Below, one piece after another: positions 32,449-39,655 of a DNA stretch of 44,938 bases. Origin of the DNA: Candidatus Heimdallarchaeota archaeon (GTDB taxonomy: Archaea > Asgardarchaeota > Heimdallarchaeia > Heimdallarchaeales > Heimdallarchaeaceae); assembly GCA_030608385.1 (NCBI GenBank), contig JAUWEG010000008.1, forward strand, positions 1 through 44,938, given 5' to 3'. Position 1 is the stretch's first letter; every line of letters begins with the position of its first letter. Made by a program: the position numbers and the translations under genes. Below the pieces are notes generated by a model. That model ran no database searches and was not told where the DNA came from. It saw only the letters and a list, made by a program, of their open reading frames with translations.

Positions 32449-33921
32449 TTGAGATGGGATAAGAACATAATCAAAATCTCACTGTTTCTTCTTATTTTTT
32501 CTCTATCTTTCTTCACTTCTAACAAACAGAATATAATTGATGGTAAAGGTTCCGAATCTTTCCAAATTGACAATATCTTAACAATAGTAACTACTTTAGA
32601 TACTACAACAACTACTGCGTTTAAAACGCACTTCTTAGAGACACCTCAAGCAATTAATCTTGGAATTACTGATATTGATTTCAGACAAGCTACAACGGAA
32701 GATGGATGGAAAAAACTTCTGCAAGATCCATCTAAATCTGTTGATTTAGCTTGGGGGTTTCAAACAGATTATTTTCACAATTTAGAAGAATGGAATCTTC
32801 TTAAGCCTATAACTAATTCCACTCTTTTGGATTACATAAATGAAAATATCCCAGATGGTATATGTGGACTAGAAACAAAACACTATAATGACTCTGAATT
32901 AGTCTGGTTTGGAACTGCCTTTAGAACATATGGATATACAGTTAATCATGATTTTTTGGACACATATGGGTTACCTGTTCCTATAACGTGGGAAGGATTA
33001 GCAAGTCCCATATATTATATTAACTCTGATGTTAATTCCATAGGCATGAGTGATCCACCTCTGAGCACAGCCAACACTCGAATTTATCAAACTGTTCTTC
33101 AAGCATTCGGTTGGGAGGATGGATGGTCTATTTTGACTAGAATGGGAGCTAACGCAGGTATTTATCCAGGTTCAGTTAGCACTCGTGCTGCGGTAGTTAG
33201 TGGTGAAGTAGGAATAGCAATGACTACTTCATCTTATGGTTTTATTGCTATGAGAGAAAATACTGATACTGAGTTTATCATACCTGAGGGTTATGCAGTT
33301 ATTGATTTCTGTGACATATCTCTTGGAATTAATTGTGACAATCAAGAAGGTGCAGAAACGTTTTTGCAATTTGTTGTTTCTCCTGAAGGACAAGCTATTT
33401 GGTTAACTAAGGGAATTGATCAATTTCCTCTTAATGAGCTTGCTTTTAATACTACTTTAGGTCAAACAAGAACAGATATCTATGAACTATTGATGAGTTC
33501 ATATGGTACATTCTTCCTTTATTTCAATTACAGTTTAGCTCAATCGACTTTAGAAGAAACGGTTTACTATTTTCATGATACCATTGTTGTAGAACATACT
33601 CTCTTACAAGAAACTTGGGGAATTATGGTACAGATGTTGAGAAATAGTACTATAAATTCAACTTATTTCGTAGAATTAATATATAAATTAGGAGCTCTTC
33701 CTGAAAACCTTGAATGCTACGATTACGATATTTATTATGGATTTCCTTGTCCGAGTTGGAGCAATTTTGCAAAAGAAAAATATCAGACAATAATTGATGA
33801 ACTAACAAGACTAAATGAACCTCAAGAAACTAGTTTTACTAGTACCTCTATTGATGTGATAATTCTTTTACTTTTTACAATTTCAGTTATACTAAACTTG
33901 AGAAACAAAAAAAAGAGATAA
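32449..33921 (+). CDS. Membrane-tethered ABC-type solute-binding protein
   Basis: 490 residues. N-terminal signal/anchor (IIKISLFLLIFSLSFF), then a periplasmic-binding-protein fold of the iron/spermidine/thiamine type (Sbp_bac_1-like): VTTLDTTTTTAFKTHFLE, VDLAWGFQTDYFHNLEEWNLLKPI, LVWFGTAFRTYGYTVNHDFLDTYGLPVPITWEGLASP, GEVGIAMTTSSYGFIA and GAETFLQFVVSPEGQAIWLT. A C-terminal helix (SIDVIILLLFTISVILNL) with a KKKR tail anchors it, so the binding domain faces outside. The start is TTG at 32449; an in-frame stop just upstream leaves no alternative. No permease or ATPase gene lies nearby, so the transporter is either encoded elsewhere or this is a receptor. Confidence 0.8.
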   Translation: MRWDKNIIKISLFLLIFSLSFFTSNKQNIIDGKGSESFQIDNILTIVTTLDTTTTTAFKTHFLETPQAINLGITDIDFRQATTEDGWKKLLQDPSKSVDLAWGFQTDYFHNLEEWNLLKPITNSTLLDYINENIPDGICGLETKHYNDSELVWFGTAFRTYGYTVNHDFLDTYGLPVPITWEGLASPIYYINSDVNSIGMSDPPLSTANTRIYQTVLQAFGWEDGWSILTRMGANAGIYPGSVSTRAAVVSGEVGIAMTTSSYGFIAMRENTDTEFIIPEGYAVIDFCDISLGINCDNQEGAETFLQFVVSPEGQAIWLTKGIDQFPLNELAFNTTLGQTRTDIYELLMSSYGTFFLYFNYSLAQSTLEETVYYFHDTIVVEHTLLQETWGIMVQMLRNSTINSTYFVELIYKLGALPENLECYDYDIYYGFPCPSWSNFAKEKYQTIIDELTRLNEPQETSFTSTSIDVIILLLFTISVILNLRNKKKR

Positions 33922-34013
33922 TCTTCCATTGTTTCAGTCCTTCATTTCTAACAGATTAGCCATTTTTCTTGGTCTTTTTATATTTTCTTTCTTTTTTCTT
34001 TAATGAAAGTATT

Positions 34014-34277
34014 ATGCTTTTGGAATCACCTAGAACTGATGAAGAATTCTCTGACTATACTATTGATTATATTCTTGCTGAATCCTTCAAATCTTATTAT
34101 GCTACCGTTGATGGTCTGACTATTGAACCTGTCTGGATTCCCAAATCTTGTGTAGATAAAGATTATCGTATCAAAATCTGGTGGTTAAAACAATTTAAAT
34201 CTGGCAAGAGCACTTGGAAAAAAGTTGAGACTAAGGTTGTTCAAAAGAAATTGAAACATTTTTTTGAAACTCAGTAG
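34014..34277 (+). CDS. Small hypothetical protein (87 aa)
   Basis: No recognised family. The track ORF starts at 33969, but a TATA-like TTTTTATATTTT (33975-33986) lies inside that extension. The ATG at 34014 (MLLESPRTDEEF) is therefore the better start, giving 87 residues. It is acidic at the N-terminus (TDEEFSDYTIDY) and basic and Trp-rich at the C-terminus (IKIWWLKQFKSGKSTWKKVETKVVQKKLKHF). No signal peptide. Codon use is like that of its neighbours. It converges on the 304-residue orphan. Confidence 0.45.
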   Translation: MLLESPRTDEEFSDYTIDYILAESFKSYYATVDGLTIEPVWIPKSCVDKDYRIKIWWLKQFKSGKSTWKKVETKVVQKKLKHFFETQ

Positions 34278-34363
34278 TTTAGATGTTGAATTCCTAAGCT
34301 AGACTAGATAAACTACCTGTTCTATTCAGTTTAGTTTTCAGATTAACCTATGTTTTTGTGCTA

Positions 34364-35278
34364 TCATCTTTCTTGTACAAGTATTCTACGTTCTTCTTCC
34401 AATAGTCGTATTTCTGTTTCTATTTCGCTGATATCTTCCTCTATTGCTTCTTCTCTTGCTGCTTCCAATTCGCTTTGTCTCTCAGCTATATACATATCAG
34501 TTCTTATCTGTGCTAACGAACGTTGTTCCTGTACGGGTATGAACATGTTCACTTGATGGAAAAACAATATTTGATCAAAGTCTCGACGCTTACCAGCTAA
34601 TCTAAATGTGTAGGTTAATGTTTCTCTTTCGTCTTTTGGTTTATTGGCTCCTGAGGGTGGATGGCTGAAATGTTGCTTAAGTATATAGATTTTAATTGGT
34701 TCTCCTGGTGGATCTCGTACTTTAGTATAGAACCTTCTAATTCTTGTTAACCTTTTTCTCCTTGTTGATTCTAGCATAGGAGACATGTATTTTGGTTCAT
34801 TTGTCTTCTTTCTTAAAGGTCGAATAATTTTATCAGAAGATTCTTCTTTTTCTTTACCAGTTTCTTCATCAGTGTAACGAGTAATTATCGGTTCATACGT
34901 TTTGAACATCTGCACAATAGGGTATCTTCGTTTACTTCTTCGTTTTCTATCACCCTGTCTTCCACTAAGAGAAATGATCAATTCCCATTCATGATCCGGT
35001 TCCATATCATTGTTTGTTATTTCTATTTGAATTGTACATCTTTTGCGATTTTTCTTCTCGTTTAGTCGTCTCTTTCTCTTTCTTACAGGTCTTCCACCTA
35101 AGGCTACGTAATCATACTTGTAATAATCTTGCAATGATGCTTCTGCATCATGCTTGACAATGGCTCCAGTAATATTGAGTTTCGCATCACACAAACTCTT
35201 CAACTTGTCTTTATGAAATGATTTAACAGGTGACAAACTAAAAACTAAATTAGGCTTTTGAGGGTCTAATCCACTCAT
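34364..35278 (-). CDS. Basic hypothetical protein with C-terminal coiled coil
   Basis: 304 residues, no family recognised. Several dense Arg/Lys clusters (GGRPVRKRKRRLNEKKNRKRC, GRQGDRKRRSKRRYP, ESTRRKRLTRIRRF) suggest nucleic-acid or polyanion binding. Beta-type segments alternate between them (TIQIEITNN, EWELIISLSG). The last 50 residues form a strongly acidic, heptad-like coiled coil (ERQSELEAAREEAIEEDISEIETEIRLLEEERRIL). No membrane segment. A TATA-like TTTATAAC (35300-35307) lies 25.5 nt upstream of the ATG, which supports expression. Confidence 0.55.
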   Translation of the reverse strand: MSGLDPQKPNLVFSLSPVKSFHKDKLKSLCDAKLNITGAIVKHDAEASLQDYYKYDYVALGGRPVRKRKRRLNEKKNRKRCTIQIEITNNDMEPDHEWELIISLSGRQGDRKRRSKRRYPIVQMFKTYEPIITRYTDEETGKEKEESSDKIIRPLRKKTNEPKYMSPMLESTRRKRLTRIRRFYTKVRDPPGEPIKIYILKQHFSHPPSGANKPKDERETLTYTFRLAGKRRDFDQILFFHQVNMFIPVQEQRSLAQIRTDMYIAERQSELEAAREEAIEEDISEIETEIRLLEEERRILVQER

Positions 35279-35299
35279 AAACTAGAGTTTTCTTTTGAG

Positions 35300-35307
35300 G
35301 TTATAAA
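35300..35307 (-). promoter_or_regulatory. TATA-like core for the basic coiled-coil protein gene
   Basis: TTTATAAC on the minus strand, centred 25.5 nt upstream of the ATG at 35278. Confidence 0.5.
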
Positions 35308-35411
35308 AAAGTTATTGTCTTCAATAGTAACTACACTAAATCTTCTTATTACCAATATATCTGAATGATGTTATGTTTTTATAATCAATTCTTATTTATT
35401 ATTTGACTGAC

Positions 35412-35789
35412 ATGGCACTTATTTGGGGAGATACTAAAGAAACACAGGAAGTTGCTAAAAACTCTTTTGAGGAGAATATAGAACGGATTCTAAAACAAAA
35501 AGAAAAAATTAATCTTGATGATTTGATGAAACTAATTAGTCATGATACTAATCTGCTAACAGATTATCAGAGATTACTAAAAGGAATAGACCAATTGCTA
35601 GAAGAAGGAAAGATAATTATCGATCAAGATAAAAATATTAGAATGACAGCTCTATCAGTTTTAAGTTCAAATGGAATAGAGGAGACACCTGTTTGGGATA
35701 TGATCCATAAGGAAGAAGATATAGAGTTGAAAAAGGAAATAATCAGGCGTTATAAGAAACTTTTTGTACATTTTTTGGTGTTTATATAG
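35412..35789 (+). CDS. Hypothetical helical protein, possibly wHTH-like
   Basis: 125 residues from the ATG at 35412. The track uses a TTG three codons earlier; a TATA-like TTTATAAT lies at 35378-35385. No family recognised. Mostly helical and charged: IERILKQKEKINLDDLMKLISHDTNLLTDYQRLLKGIDQLLEEGKIII looks like a helix-turn-helix followed by a strand, as in small wHTH proteins, but without a clear signature. The C-terminus (KKLFVHFLVFI) is hydrophobic and overlaps a TATA box for the next element, so the last few codons might be altered relative to an ancestral, longer gene. Confidence 0.45.
   Translation: MALIWGDTKETQEVAKNSFEENIERILKQKEKINLDDLMKLISHDTNLLTDYQRLLKGIDQLLEEGKIIIDQDKNIRMTALSVLSSNGIEETPVWDMIHKEEDIELKKEIIRRYKKLFVHFLVFI
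35781..35788 (+). promoter_or_regulatory. TATA box for candidate ncRNA C
   Basis: TTTATATA, the same core found 26.5 nt before three starts in this window (18325, 28446 as TTTATATG, 28771). It predicts a transcript start near 35811, where no ORF begins. Confidence 0.5.
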
Positions 35790-35810
35790 TGTGGCGTACA
35801 TTCAACTATG

Positions 35811-35960
35811 AAGGATTGTAGATATGCACCAGTACTATGGTGATCCTCGGGTCTACATCCAACAACCATCCAAAAGCGAACCGTAAGCATCTTTGTATGA
35901 AGATGTGGGCGGGGTAGGAGGGGATGTGACGTCCCCATGATGTGCCCAGGCACTTCTAAA
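35811..35960 (+). ncRNA. Candidate structured non-coding RNA C
   Basis: ORF-free and much more GC-rich than its surroundings. A TATA box sits 26.5 nt before 35811. Four inverted repeats follow in order: CACCA/TGGTG (35827-35842), CATCTT/AAGATG (35888-35905), GGGGA/TCCCC (35920-35936) and GTGC-CCAG-GCAC (35942-35953). The sequence then returns to AT-rich. Promoter, composition and hairpins agree on strand and extent, which makes this the best RNA candidate of the three. No box C/D or tRNA signature was recognised. Confidence 0.45.
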
Positions 35961-36011
35961 GAATTTGTACAAAATTCATGTCATAATCAGATTAATCCTT
36001 TATTCTAAGGA

Positions 36012-36845
36012 TTATTTTTTCTTTTTCCATTCTTTAGGTGAAACAACTGGAGGATGGACATACCTTTCATGCTTATCGATTGCATCAATCTTTTCAATAT
36101 CTTCATCTGGAAGTTGTAAATCCAACGCTGCAAAATTATCCTTTAAGTGGTCAAGACTAGTTGCTTTAGGTATTGGATAAGCCCCTTTGTTAATTACCCA
36201 AGCCAAACAAACTTGAGCTGCACTTACTTTATTCTTTTCCGCTATTTCATTGATTACTGGATCTTTCAGTACTTTAGCTCTTCCTAAAGGTGAATATGAG
36301 ACTTGAATTATGTTTTTATCTTTATGAAACTTCAAAACAGACTCCTGTTTCAGATAAGGATGATGTTCAATCTGATTTGCATAGATTGGTTTATCTATAA
36401 CCTCAAGTGCATCTGTTATTTGATTAGGAGTGAAATTCGAAACTCCTATGTGTCTTATTTTCCCTTCATCAACTAGTTCTCCTAGAGCTCCTAATGTCTT
36501 CTTATGAGAATATCCTAGCACAAATGCTGGATAATGGATATACATAATGTCCACATAATCCAATTGAAGTCTTTCCAGCGACTTATATGTTGCCTTTACA
36601 GCTGCTTTAGGTCTTACCCTCATTGGAAAAACTTTGGTTGCTACAATTACTTCTTCTCTCTTAACAATTCCCGAATCAAAAACCTCTTGCAATCCTTCTC
36701 CTACTCCTTTTTCATTTCGATATGCTTGTGCTGTATCCACGAATCTATATCCAAGTTTGATAGCTTGAATGGTTGAGTATCTGGCTTCATGAGGTTTGAG
36801 TACCCAGGTTCCTAATCCAATTTTAGGGAGTTTCATTTCAGACAT
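36012..36845 (-). CDS. Aldo/keto reductase
   Basis: 277 residues from Met6 of the track ORF. The ATG at 36845 is preceded by CTTATTTA 26.5 nt upstream, while the track start at 36860 has no promoter at that spacing. NADPH-dependent carbonyl reductase with a TIM-barrel fold: catalytic tetrad Asp and Tyr in GYRFVDTAQAYRNE, Lys in VATKVFP, His in IMYIHYP; cofactor region SNFTPNQI and IPKATSLDHLKDN. The length is standard for the family. It is divergent from the sugar kinase with about 100 nt between starts, so the two may share control. The substrate could be an aldehyde such as lactaldehyde or glycolaldehyde from the FucA-type aldolase nearby, which is speculative. Confidence 0.9.
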   Translation of the reverse strand: MSEMKLPKIGLGTWVLKPHEARYSTIQAIKLGYRFVDTAQAYRNEKGVGEGLQEVFDSGIVKREEVIVATKVFPMRVRPKAAVKATYKSLERLQLDYVDIMYIHYPAFVLGYSHKKTLGALGELVDEGKIRHIGVSNFTPNQITDALEVIDKPIYANQIEHHPYLKQESVLKFHKDKNIIQVSYSPLGRAKVLKDPVINEIAEKNKVSAAQVCLAWVINKGAYPIPKATSLDHLKDNFAALDLQLPDEDIEKIDAIDKHERYVHPPVVSPKEWKKKK

Positions 36846-36867
36846 GATTCTACAATACAAATTGGTC

Positions 36868-36875
36868 TAAATAAG
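36868..36875 (-). promoter_or_regulatory. TATA-like core for the aldo/keto reductase
   Basis: CTTATTTA on the minus strand, centred 26.5 nt upstream of the ATG at 36845; selects this start over 36860. Confidence 0.55.
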
Positions 36876-36917
36876 ATTTTAGGAAAATCCAATAAAGGTG
36901 TTCTTTTTTACTAAATA

Positions 36918-36925
36918 TTTAAAAT
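36918..36925 (+). promoter_or_regulatory. TATA-like core for the FGGY kinase
   Basis: TTTAAAAT centred 25.5 nt upstream of the ATG at 36947. Confidence 0.55.
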
Positions 36926-36946
36926 CTAAAGAGTTCATCAATTTCT

Positions 36947-38512
36947 ATGGAATATCGCATGGTTTTTGATGCAGGTTCAAAAATACTCAAGTGCGCTATT
37001 GCAGATGAAAATAATTCAATTATTGCTTTAGAAAGTATTATTCCAGAAGTTGTACGATCTGAAGATGGATTCGGAAGATCTTGGAAGATAACTGATTATT
37101 GGAAGAACTTGCTTCAATTAGCTGAGAAAACGATTAAGAAAACGTCAATTGACCCTCAGAAGATTAGATTTATCACTTCAAGTACAATTAGACCTAGTTG
37201 TGTTTTTTCAGATGAAGATTTCAATCCATTGTATATCGGATCGAGTTTTGATATTCTTGGTATTCATTATGGAGATGAAATTGATGAGCAATTTACTGAA
37301 TTAACTGGAGAAAGTCTGTATCAATCTACCGGTCATTTTCCTAGCTTTTTAATGCCTCCTGCTAGGTTTGAATGGTTGCGAAACAACCCAGATTTCATTG
37401 ATAACAAAACAATTGCTCATTATATCCCTCTGGATAGCTGGATATTGATGAAACTTGGAGGAGAATTTCATACAAATTATACAAGTGCTATGGAATCAGG
37501 ATTCTTTGATGTTCGAAAAAAATTGTGGCATGATGAATGGTATTCTATCTTTGACATTGATGATAGCTTTTTCCCATATCCTGTTCTCTCAGGAGAAATA
37601 GTAGGTAATGTTTCGAGTAAAATTAAAGACAAACTCAAACTTAGTTCTGATACAGAAATAGTAGCAGGGATCACTGATACTCAAGCAGCTTTGTTAGCAT
37701 CAAATTCTATCAATCCTGGTGATATTGGAGTAGTTCTCGGGACCACTACACATGTTCAAGCTGTTGCTGAGAAGTTCTACATAGGCAAAACAGAGCGAGT
37801 ATGGTCTACAGGAATTTCAGTGAAAAATTTATGTGATAACTATATTGTGGAATCAAATATGGGTATCACAGGTCAAGTCATTAAATGGGCAGCACATCTT
37901 TTCGTTTCTAAGAATAAGAAAGGAATATCAGAACCAACAGTAAAACAATATGAAGATCTAGGGAAACAATATCAGGAGTTTGATGAATTTGAACAAGAAG
38001 AATCTCTTGAATTAGTTTCCTCTCAAGGTGTATTTGCCAATCTTGGCCCTTCTACATTAGAATCAGTTAGTAGTGAAAGGTCAGGTGGTGAGTTCTATTT
38101 TCCTAGTCCAGGCGGAGTAGATGAATTTTTCATTTCTCAGAAGCAGTTAATTGGTGCAGTATTTGATAATATAATGTTTGCTGTTTCAAGAAATATAGAA
38201 ATTGCTAAGGAAATTGCTCAATTAGAAAAAATCTCACTATCAATACTAGGTGGGCCATCTAGATATAAATTACTAAGCCAAAGGATAGCTGATCTTCATA
38301 ATATCCCTGTTAAACATTTATCAAATCATGAAGCATCGATTCAAGGCCTGTTAATATTGTGTGATGTAGCTAGTGGGGAAATTAAGAATCCTTCAGACTT
38401 GAATAAATATTTGGCAGAGAAAGGAGAACTAACAAACATCGAACCTCGTTCTACTATGACAGAAAAACTTCAAGAGAAATATAATAAATGGAAGAGAATC
38501 ACTAAAATCTAG
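36947..38512 (+). CDS. FGGY-family carbohydrate kinase
   Basis: 521 residues, full length for the family. It phosphorylates a sugar or polyol with ATP. The N-terminal actin-like domain begins MVFDAGSKILKCAIAD, the phosphate-1 loop. Central VAGITDTQAALLAS carries the catalytic Asp; VVLGTTTHVQAVAE is the phosphate-2 loop; C-terminal SILGGPSRYKLLSQRIADLHNIPV is the adenosine site. The sugar is not readable; relatives include xylulose, fuculose, rhamnulose and erythritol kinases. An L-fuculose-phosphate-type aldolase domain 1.1 kb downstream on the other strand makes a ketose such as fuculose, ribulose or a 5-deoxy-ketose a reasonable guess. Confidence 0.88.
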   Translation: MEYRMVFDAGSKILKCAIADENNSIIALESIIPEVVRSEDGFGRSWKITDYWKNLLQLAEKTIKKTSIDPQKIRFITSSTIRPSCVFSDEDFNPLYIGSSFDILGIHYGDEIDEQFTELTGESLYQSTGHFPSFLMPPARFEWLRNNPDFIDNKTIAHYIPLDSWILMKLGGEFHTNYTSAMESGFFDVRKKLWHDEWYSIFDIDDSFFPYPVLSGEIVGNVSSKIKDKLKLSSDTEIVAGITDTQAALLASNSINPGDIGVVLGTTTHVQAVAEKFYIGKTERVWSTGISVKNLCDNYIVESNMGITGQVIKWAAHLFVSKNKKGISEPTVKQYEDLGKQYQEFDEFEQEESLELVSSQGVFANLGPSTLESVSSERSGGEFYFPSPGGVDEFFISQKQLIGAVFDNIMFAVSRNIEIAKEIAQLEKISLSILGGPSRYKLLSQRIADLHNIPVKHLSNHEASIQGLLILCDVASGEIKNPSDLNKYLAEKGELTNIEPRSTMTEKLQEKYNKWKRITKI

Positions 38513-38864
38513 CTAGTCAAAGTCTGAATGTATTTGTCAATTTTTACTAAAATTTTGCTACTGAACTAATATTCTAAGTGCATGAAATACAAATTCTTGA
38601 AATAAGGATTCAAATTTGTTGAGATTCGTAATTTACCAAACGGAGCCTTCTAATCCTTTTTTAAAGAACAGTGTTCATTAACAAATACGTTTACAAATTC
38701 TTGTAATTAGGTGTGAGATAAGGTTTTTATAAATGCAACAAAGACTAATTTTTCTATCGTCTTAGTGATACAAATCTACTAAATAATTCAATGGGAAAAA
38801 ATAACTCAAAATATCTATCTCATCTATATTAGCAGAATTATTGACGATATATGGTGTAATTTAA
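38513..38864. other. 352-nt intergenic region
   Basis: AT-rich, no ORF of note. A TATA-like TTTTTATAAA lies near 38722-38731. The downstream gene has a GGTG ribosome site 8 nt before its ATG at 38865, so its message carries a leader, possibly of about 110 nt. No hairpin or repeat was noticed. Confidence 0.4.
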
Positions 38865-39518
38865 ATGACTGATCAAGAAAAAAAAGGATTTAAATGGCCT
38901 TGGGACTATTTTCATTTTCAAGTGAAAGGACGTGGGTCTATTTTTGCAAATGCTGAAAAAGGCAAGTTTATGTCTGTTACTTATTTTGCTGAATGGCTAA
39001 TATTCTGGTTCTCCTTATTGATGACTGTAATAGTTTCTGCAATACAACAAGATTGGACTGCACCTGGCGCAGCTGGGAGTTACTTCGCGAATGTAGGATT
39101 AGGACTAGCAGTCGCACTCGTTCTTGCATGGTTCTTCTTTGTCTTCATTATAGGACCAGTAGCAATGTTTATGGTGCAGTATGATTTCAGAGCAGATTTC
39201 AGAGCGAAATCTTCAAGAGAACTTATGTTTTCAAAGAGTTCATTGAAGTTCTGGATTTGGGGTGTCTTAGTAGATATAATGATTATCATTCCAATAGCTA
39301 CAGGAATACCATTCGCACTAATGACCATCTTACACGGTGTACCTGCTGCAATGGCATGGGGTATCGTGTGGACCTGGCCTGTATTCTGGGGAGCCTATTG
39401 GCCAGCATGGCTATTAGCAATTGCAATCATTGTCTTATTGCTAATATTCCTAAAATGGCAACTTGGACCTAACAAGAAACTCGTCGCAAAAATGCAAGCA
39501 CAAGGACCTCCAAAATAA
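38865..39518 (+). CDS. Multi-pass membrane protein of unknown function
   Basis: 217 residues, no family recognised. A soluble N-terminus rich in Lys/Phe/Trp (KKGFKWPWDYFHFQVKGRGS) precedes four to five membrane helices (about 40-63, 75-105, 127-148, 155-175, 178-196), and the tail is basic and short (LGPNKKLVAKMQAQGPPK). The Trp-rich helix (AAMAWGIVWTWPVFWGAYWPAWLLA) is unusual. Transcription is likely from the upstream gap, and a strong poly-T tract follows. It stands between the sugar kinase and the convergent dehydrogenase-aldolase fusion; no functional link can be read from sequence. Confidence 0.65.
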   Translation: MTDQEKKGFKWPWDYFHFQVKGRGSIFANAEKGKFMSVTYFAEWLIFWFSLLMTVIVSAIQQDWTAPGAAGSYFANVGLGLAVALVLAWFFFVFIIGPVAMFMVQYDFRADFRAKSSRELMFSKSSLKFWIWGVLVDIMIIIPIATGIPFALMTILHGVPAAMAWGIVWTWPVFWGAYWPAWLLAIAIIVLLLIFLKWQLGPNKKLVAKMQAQGPPK

Positions 39519-39560
39519 TACATTCACATGGATAATAGGGAATAACAAAATATTTCCTGC

Positions 39561-39577
39561 TTTTTTATTTTTTTAAT
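39561..39577 (+). terminator. Poly-T terminator after the membrane protein gene
   Basis: TTTTTTATTTTTTTAA run about 45 nt after the stop at 39518, between convergent genes. Confidence 0.5.
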
Positions 39578-39655
39578 TTAAGTTATAAATAAACTAAGAT
39601 AGTACAAATTAAAAATATGGAAAACGAGTTTAAAGTTTTGATAAGCCCTCAGAAC

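Noticed and set aside
35750-35953. 67-aa minus-strand ORF over ncRNA C
   Set aside because: Composition (His, Pro, Arg-rich) unlike any gene here; it spans a hairpin cluster and the end of a plus-strand gene, with no promoter.
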